A stretch of DNA of 7,549 bases from DAOTTX01 sp034437515. GTDB lineage: Bacteria > Chloroflexota > Anaerolineae > Aggregatilineales > Phototrophicaceae. The stretch covers positions 1 to 7,549 of the forward strand of contig DAOTTX010000039.1 of NCBI GenBank assembly GCA_034437515.1. The letters run 5' to 3'. Shown piece by piece: positions 4,715 through 7,549 of the stretch. The notes beneath the pieces are model-generated. The model was not told the DNA's origin and did not search any database. It saw only the letters and a program-made list of their open reading frames with translations. The stretch's first letter is position 1. Every line of letters begins with the position of its first letter. A program made the translations under genes and the position numbers.

Positions 4715-6796
4715 ATGAACGAGCGACGTTTTCCTTTACTGATCGGCGCTTTGATCCTGGCGACCGCGCTGCTCATGGCGGGCGGTCTGGCTCTGGCGCA
4801 GGGGATGGGGCCAAGGGCGAACCTGGCGCCTCAAGCTCCGCTTGGCACGGGCTTCGCTTACCAAGGGCGGCTCCAATCCGGCGACACGCCCATCAGCGGC
4901 ACCTGTCAGATGGCCTTCCGCCTCTATGACGCCGATGCGCCCGACGGCGTGCAGGTGAGCAGCGCCATCACCCGTCCGGTGGAGGTCAGCGATGGATACT
5001 TCACTGAGCGATTGGACTTCGGGGACGACGCCTTCGATGGGACGGCCCGCTGGCTGGGGATCGGGGTCAAATGTGAGGGCAAAGGCGACTACACCGATCT
5101 GGGCCGTCAGGCCATCACCGCCGCGCCCTATGCGCTCTATGCGTTGGAGGCTCCTTGGAGCGGTATCGTCGACGTGCCGGACGGTCTGGACGACGGCGAC
5201 GACGTGGTCACCTACACCGCCGGGGCCGGGCTGGCGCTGACGGACACCGAGTTCCGGGCCGAGGGCAGCCCCTACGCCAACGTGGTCGTCGTGACCAAGA
5301 GCGGCGGCGATTTCACCAGCTTGCAGGAGGCCATCGACAGTATCACCGATGCTTCATCCACCAATCCCTATCTGGTGTGGATCGCGCCGGGGGTCTATGA
5401 TGAGGCCGGGGACGAGGGCTCGACGATGAGGCCCCACGTTCATCTCCAGGGAAGCGGTCAGGAGGCGACGGTCATCGCTGAGACTCTCAACCTGACCCAT
5501 CACGTCAGCCTGCGCGATCTGACGGTGGGCGGCTCCAGCACATCCAAGGCCCTGCAAGCCGAGAACGGCGTGAGCGAGACGGTGCTGGTCAATGTGACGG
5601 CACGAGCGCTAAGGAGCGGATCCTTCAACCGGGGCATCTACGTATCCGGGGACGATACGAGCATCACGCTGCGAAACGTCACCGCCCTGGCGGAAAATGG
5701 CATCAGCGGCAACACTGGCCTGCGCAACGATAACGCTATGGTGATCGTGTGGGATAGCTCCTTCACCGCGCGAGGGACGGACAGTCGTGGTATCCACAAC
5801 TTCGGCGGAGTCCGGATGACGGCCCACAACGTCACCGCCCTGGCGGAGGGTAGCGGTGATGGGACCTGCGCCCTATGCAATCACTATCAGGTGACGGTGA
5901 CGCTGCAAGGCGGCTCCTTCACCGCGCGCGGCGGGGGCGAGGTCTGGGGCATCTACAATAACGACGCCGTACTGGACGCCGAAGGAGTATTCGTACTGGC
6001 CGAGGAGGCTGTAACTGCCACTTACGGTATGTACAACATCGGAGGCGCGGACGTGACGCTGCGCGGTGGCTCATTTACCGCGCGTGGTGGTCAAGAGGCC
6101 CATGCTATTCACAATGGAACCATTTCCGGAAGCACCATCGACTTAACGGCCCAAAGCGTCACTGCCCTGGCCGAGAGCGCTGATGGTGCCAACTACGGCC
6201 TGTACAACCCCGATAGGGCGGATGTGGTGCTGCAGGGCGGCTCATTCACCGGGCGCGGGGGGAGCGTAGCCGCAGGGCTGTACAGTAGCGGCAGCGGCAC
6301 CACTTTGGAAGCCGAGAGCGTCACCGCTTTGGGGGAACTTGCCAGTGGTATGGGGAGCAAGAACTACGGTCTCCACAACCGCAGCGACGCCGAGGCGATG
6401 CTGCGCGGAGGTTCCTTCACCGCCGTGGGAGGGAGCGCCAGCGACAACTACGGCTTGATGAACGACGGCGGGACGGTGACCCTGCGCGGCGGTGCCTTCG
6501 TCGCCCGCGACGGCCTCTACGCCACGGGAATCGGCAGCTCCGGCGCGTTGACTGCGCAATCCATCACCGCGCTGGGGGCGGGGGCGACCAACTCCAACTA
6601 TGGCCTGGAGCACTCCGGTTCTGACGCCGCAAATCTGACCCAGAGCGTGTTTGAGGGCGTGACCTACTCCATCCTTCGCATCTCCGGCGACGTCGCGGTC
6701 AGCAACTCGCGCATGGTCGACGGCGCGACAAATGGCGATATGAAGTGCGTGGCTGTCTCACATGGCAACTCCTGGTATGAGGGTACATGCCCATAA
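4715..6796 (+). CDS. Secreted right-handed beta-helix (pectin-lyase-like) repeat protein with N-terminal YQG module (693 aa)
   Basis: An exported protein: the signal peptide covers residues 1-29 (Arg-rich start, Leu/Ala core, cleavage near 'ALAQG'). Residues about 48-141 are the same 'YQGRL ... FRLY ... VSDGYF ... APYAL' module as in the 357-residue protein. A short linker with 'TYTAGAGLALTDTEF' (166-180) follows. From residue 189 the sequence runs 'VVVVTKSGGDFTSLQEAI', 'VWIAPGVYDE', 'HVHLQGSGQEATVI', which resembles the first coils of pectin methylesterases and other parallel beta-helices. Their catalytic signature regions are not seen, so an enzymatic role is doubtful. Residues 287-633 are thirteen beta-helix rungs of two alternating types. 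The end, 'GNSWYEGTCP', has no YLPL tail or membrane anchor. ATG 4715 is chosen for the signal peptide and the G-rich site five bases upstream. An extracellular structural or binding role is inference. Confidence 0.85.
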   Translation: MNERRFPLLIGALILATALLMAGGLALAQGMGPRANLAPQAPLGTGFAYQGRLQSGDTPISGTCQMAFRLYDADAPDGVQVSSAITRPVEVSDGYFTERLDFGDDAFDGTARWLGIGVKCEGKGDYTDLGRQAITAAPYALYALEAPWSGIVDVPDGLDDGDDVVTYTAGAGLALTDTEFRAEGSPYANVVVVTKSGGDFTSLQEAIDSITDASSTNPYLVWIAPGVYDEAGDEGSTMRPHVHLQGSGQEATVIAETLNLTHHVSLRDLTVGGSSTSKALQAENGVSETVLVNVTARALRSGSFNRGIYVSGDDTSITLRNVTALAENGISGNTGLRNDNAMVIVWDSSFTARGTDSRGIHNFGGVRMTAHNVTALAEGSGDGTCALCNHYQVTVTLQGGSFTARGGGEVWGIYNNDAVLDAEGVFVLAEEAVTATYGMYNIGGADVTLRGGSFTARGGQEAHAIHNGTISGSTIDLTAQSVTALAESADGANYGLYNPDRADVVLQGGSFTGRGGSVAAGLYSSGSGTTLEAESVTALGELASGMGSKNYGLHNRSDAEAMLRGGSFTAVGGSASDNYGLMNDGGTVTLRGGAFVARDGLYATGIGSSGALTAQSITALGAGATNSNYGLEHSGSDAANLTQSVFEGVTYSILRISGDVAVSNSRMVDGATNGDMKCVAVSHGNSWYEGTCP
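5573..6613 (+). repeat. Coding repeats: alternating A and B beta-helix rungs, super-period about 57 aa
   Basis: Within the 693-residue protein, type A rungs ('V.L.GGSFTARGG....GIYN') start at residues 344, 395, 447, 504, 561 and 587. Type B rungs ('L.AESVTALAE.....YGLYN') start at 287, 317, 368, 420, 477, 531 and 612. Each rung is about 20-29 residues. They alternate B-A except for a B-B pair at the beginning and an A-A pair near the end. The DNA of the A rungs is also similar, with repeated GGCTCCTTCACCGCGCG-like blocks, so recombination could change the copy number. Confidence 0.8.
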
Positions 6797-6828
6797 GCGA
6801 AACTAAATTTTTGCTGGGGAAGTGCCTG

Positions 6829-6941
6829 ATATGTCACCCAATATGAGCCGCTTGGCCGTGATACGCTTCGGCGAGCAGGGCCAGCAGATCAATGCCAATC
6901 TGGTCGATGCTCTTGTGTAAGGTTTTGCGCATATGTCACCC
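6829..6941. repeat. 11-bp direct repeat ATATGTCACCC, 102 bp apart, around a possible gene remnant
   Basis: ATATGTCACCC occurs at 6829-6839 and 6931-6941. The DNA between them is GC-rich and reads as short open frames on both strands. On the minus strand an ATG at 6932 runs 32 codons to a TGA at 6834, including 'GIDLLALLAEAYHGQ'. On the plus strand 6843-6920 gives 25 residues. Neither has a good ribosome site or a recognised family. It could be a remnant, the edge of a larger repeat, or an insertion with duplicated ends. Except for the features listed, I see nothing else in the gene-free stretch 6797-7346. Confidence 0.4.
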
Positions 6942-6976
6942 GGTGAATGAAGCCGCATGCTATACCTTGCAAAACC
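6921..6976. repeat. 8-bp perfect inverted repeat with an inner palindrome
   Basis: GGTTTTGC (6921-6928) is matched by GCAAAACC (6969-6976), with 40 bp between. Inside lies a smaller palindrome, TCACC-C-GGTGA (6935-6945), that overlaps the second ATATGTCACCC copy. It may be a small palindromic element or a protein-binding site. The evidence is the symmetry only. Confidence 0.35.
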
Positions 6977-7019
6977 GCTGAAGAGTGGCTTTTAGGGCAA
7001 ACGCATTTGTGTTTGTTGA

Positions 7020-7037
7020 ACAGGATTTACAGGATGA
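7020..7037 (+). repeat. 9-bp short tandem repeat (ACAGGATTT, ACAGGATGA)
   Basis: Two contiguous 9-bp units sit 6 bp before the palindromic element. Strings of ACAGGAT at 9-bp spacing are, to my knowledge, a common intergenic repeat in several environmental phyla. A diverged inverted pair lies on the other side of the element at 7256-7273. Confidence 0.5.
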
Positions 7038-7043
7038 ATTTTT

Positions 7044-7240
7044 GGGATGGTTCACAAATAGGTTGACACTTTTTCTCGCGGGAAGTCCAACGAATTGGGA
7101 TCGGTGAGTTAGCCAGCCAAAACAGGTAGTTTTTACACCAAAATCGGGCTTTTGGGCCGTTATTCAATGTGCTTTGGGCTAAAGATTTTCTGCGCAAAAT
7201 AAAAGTGTAAACCAATTTCGGCCCGTTCGTGAACCATCCC
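7044..7240. mobile_element. MITE-like non-coding palindromic element, 197 bp
   Basis: The ends are a perfect 12-bp inverted repeat, GGGATGGTTCAC (7044-7055) and GTGAACCATCCC (7229-7240). The homology continues inward: 7056-7080 matches the reverse complement of 7193-7218 at most positions (AAAT.GGTT.ACACTTTT), with 10 extra bases (7219-7228) in the right arm. A further pair, TTAGCC (7109-7114) and GGCTAA (7177-7182), lies inside. There is no credible gene, and the element is AT-rich compared with the genes to its left. Size, long imperfect terminal repeats and lack of coding fit a miniature inverted-repeat element. I see no clear target-site duplication. It could also be a structured end of the transposon that begins just to the right. 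Confidence 0.6.
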
Positions 7241-7255
7241 TGGTTTTTGACTAAA

Positions 7256-7273
7256 AATCTTGTCAATCTTGTA
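7256..7273 (-). repeat. 9-bp short tandem repeat (AATCTTGTC, AATCTTGTA), inverted relative to 7020-7037
   Basis: On the minus strand these units read TACAAGATT and GACAAGATT, one transition away from the ACAGGATTT units at 7020-7037. They lie 15 bp to the right of the palindromic element, so the inverted symmetry of the region extends beyond its terminal repeats. Confidence 0.4.
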
Positions 7274-7346
7274 ATTGGACTTTGGATAAACCTTGCATCA
7301 ATCTCCAGTTTGACCTTTAACAAATTTGCGGCAAAATTAGGACACT

Positions 7347-7549
7347 ATGAATATCAAAGAAAACGTGTCCCGACTCAAGCAGTTTCGCCAGGCGATATAC
7401 GAGGCGTTTGACCTCCGGCGCGATGCCTTGATGGAGTTAATCGATGCCCTCTCAAGCACGCCTGATGCACGGTCGGTGGTGGAGTTGAGCCTGAGCCCCT
7501 TCTTCCGCCGATCCTACTCAAGTGTCTATGATGCCATTGCCGGTCTGTT
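7347..7549 (+). CDS. Transposase, N-terminal part (truncated by the window edge)
   Basis: An open frame from ATG 7347 runs to the window end without a stop: 67 complete codons. The peptide starts 'MNIKENVSRLKQFRQAIYEAF' and contains 'RRDALMELIDALSS' and 'ARSVVELSLSPFFRRSYSS'. I recognise this as the N-terminal region of a transposase group frequent in Cyanobacteria and Chloroflexota, probably DDE type and IS4-like, though I am unsure of the exact family. Its catalytic residues would lie beyond the window. AGGA at 7339-7342 gives a ribosome site four bases upstream. The AT-rich 106 bp between the palindromic element and this gene probably contain or precede the left end of the insertion sequence, which I could not locate. 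No convincing promoter is visible; TTGACC at 7310-7315 has only a poor -10 partner. Confidence 0.75.
   Translation, partial: MNIKENVSRLKQFRQAIYEAFDLRRDALMELIDALSSTPDARSVVELSLSPFFRRSYSSVYDAIAGL

Noticed and set aside
6796..6815. Terminator hairpin after the beta-helix gene (AGCGAAA with TTTTGCT)
   Set aside because: It has only seven pairs including a G-U, is rich in A-T, and has no U tract beyond the stem, so it is too weak to call.
6975..6993. Small stem CCGCT/AGTGG followed by TTTT as an intrinsic terminator
   Set aside because: It has a five-pair stem with a G-U and a short T run, and lies far from any gene end.
7027..7323. 98-codon minus-strand open frame across the palindromic element
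   Set aside because: It reads through the terminal inverted repeats and AT-rich DNA with no ribosome site or known family, so it is probably fortuitous.
6797..7346. tRNA or other structured RNA gene in the gene-free stretch
   Set aside because: I found no cloverleaf, GTTCRA-type T-loop or known ncRNA pattern on either strand by eye.

Overview
The window looks like chromosomal DNA of a Chloroflexota bacterium, perhaps Anaerolineae-like. This rests on family recognition, not a search. The reasons are GC-rich genes, a long BTAD/SARP-type regulator with TPRs, small secreted proteins with the 'TIGQP...GFW' motif and a YLPL-type C-terminal tail, and surface proteins that open with a 'YQG.L' module. 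All complete genes called here are on the + strand.

Left part (1-2711): the C-terminus of a receiver domain, probably from a hybrid sensor kinase, is followed by a hairpin. Next comes an extended -10 promoter placed so that transcription should start at or next to the ATG of an 813-residue SARP-like regulator. The mRNA is therefore probably leaderless. The regulator has a SARP-type N-terminus, a BTAD domain, a long TPR array and a second helix-turn-helix at its extreme C-terminus.

Middle (2712-4584): just after the regulator lie a four-copy 7-bp tandem repeat and a promoter. The promoter carries two copies of ACACGAGA exactly 11 bp apart, ending 9 bp before an extended -10 element. That is the layout of SARP operators and is the best mechanistic lead in the window. 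It drives an 85-residue protein of unknown function. A second, unrelated 7-bp repeat (six copies) follows. Then come a 357-residue secreted protein with YGVYG repeats and a 94-residue secreted protein with a YLPLIVRE tail, which are probably co-transcribed.

Right-centre (4585-6796): two strong consecutive hairpins separate the 94-residue gene from a 693-residue secreted beta-helix protein. That protein shares its N-terminal module with the 357-residue protein. It carries thirteen rungs of two alternating types ('GGSFTARGG' and 'VTALAE').

Right end (6797-7549): a 550-bp stretch without a convincing gene holds an 11-bp direct repeat, an 8-bp inverted repeat, 9-bp short repeats and a 197-bp MITE-like palindromic element. 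It is followed by the 5' part of a transposase gene cut off by the window edge.

Working model (inference): the sensor and SARP regulator control an adjacent surface/extracellular protein locus through the SARP-box promoter, and the locus is bordered on the right by mobile DNA.
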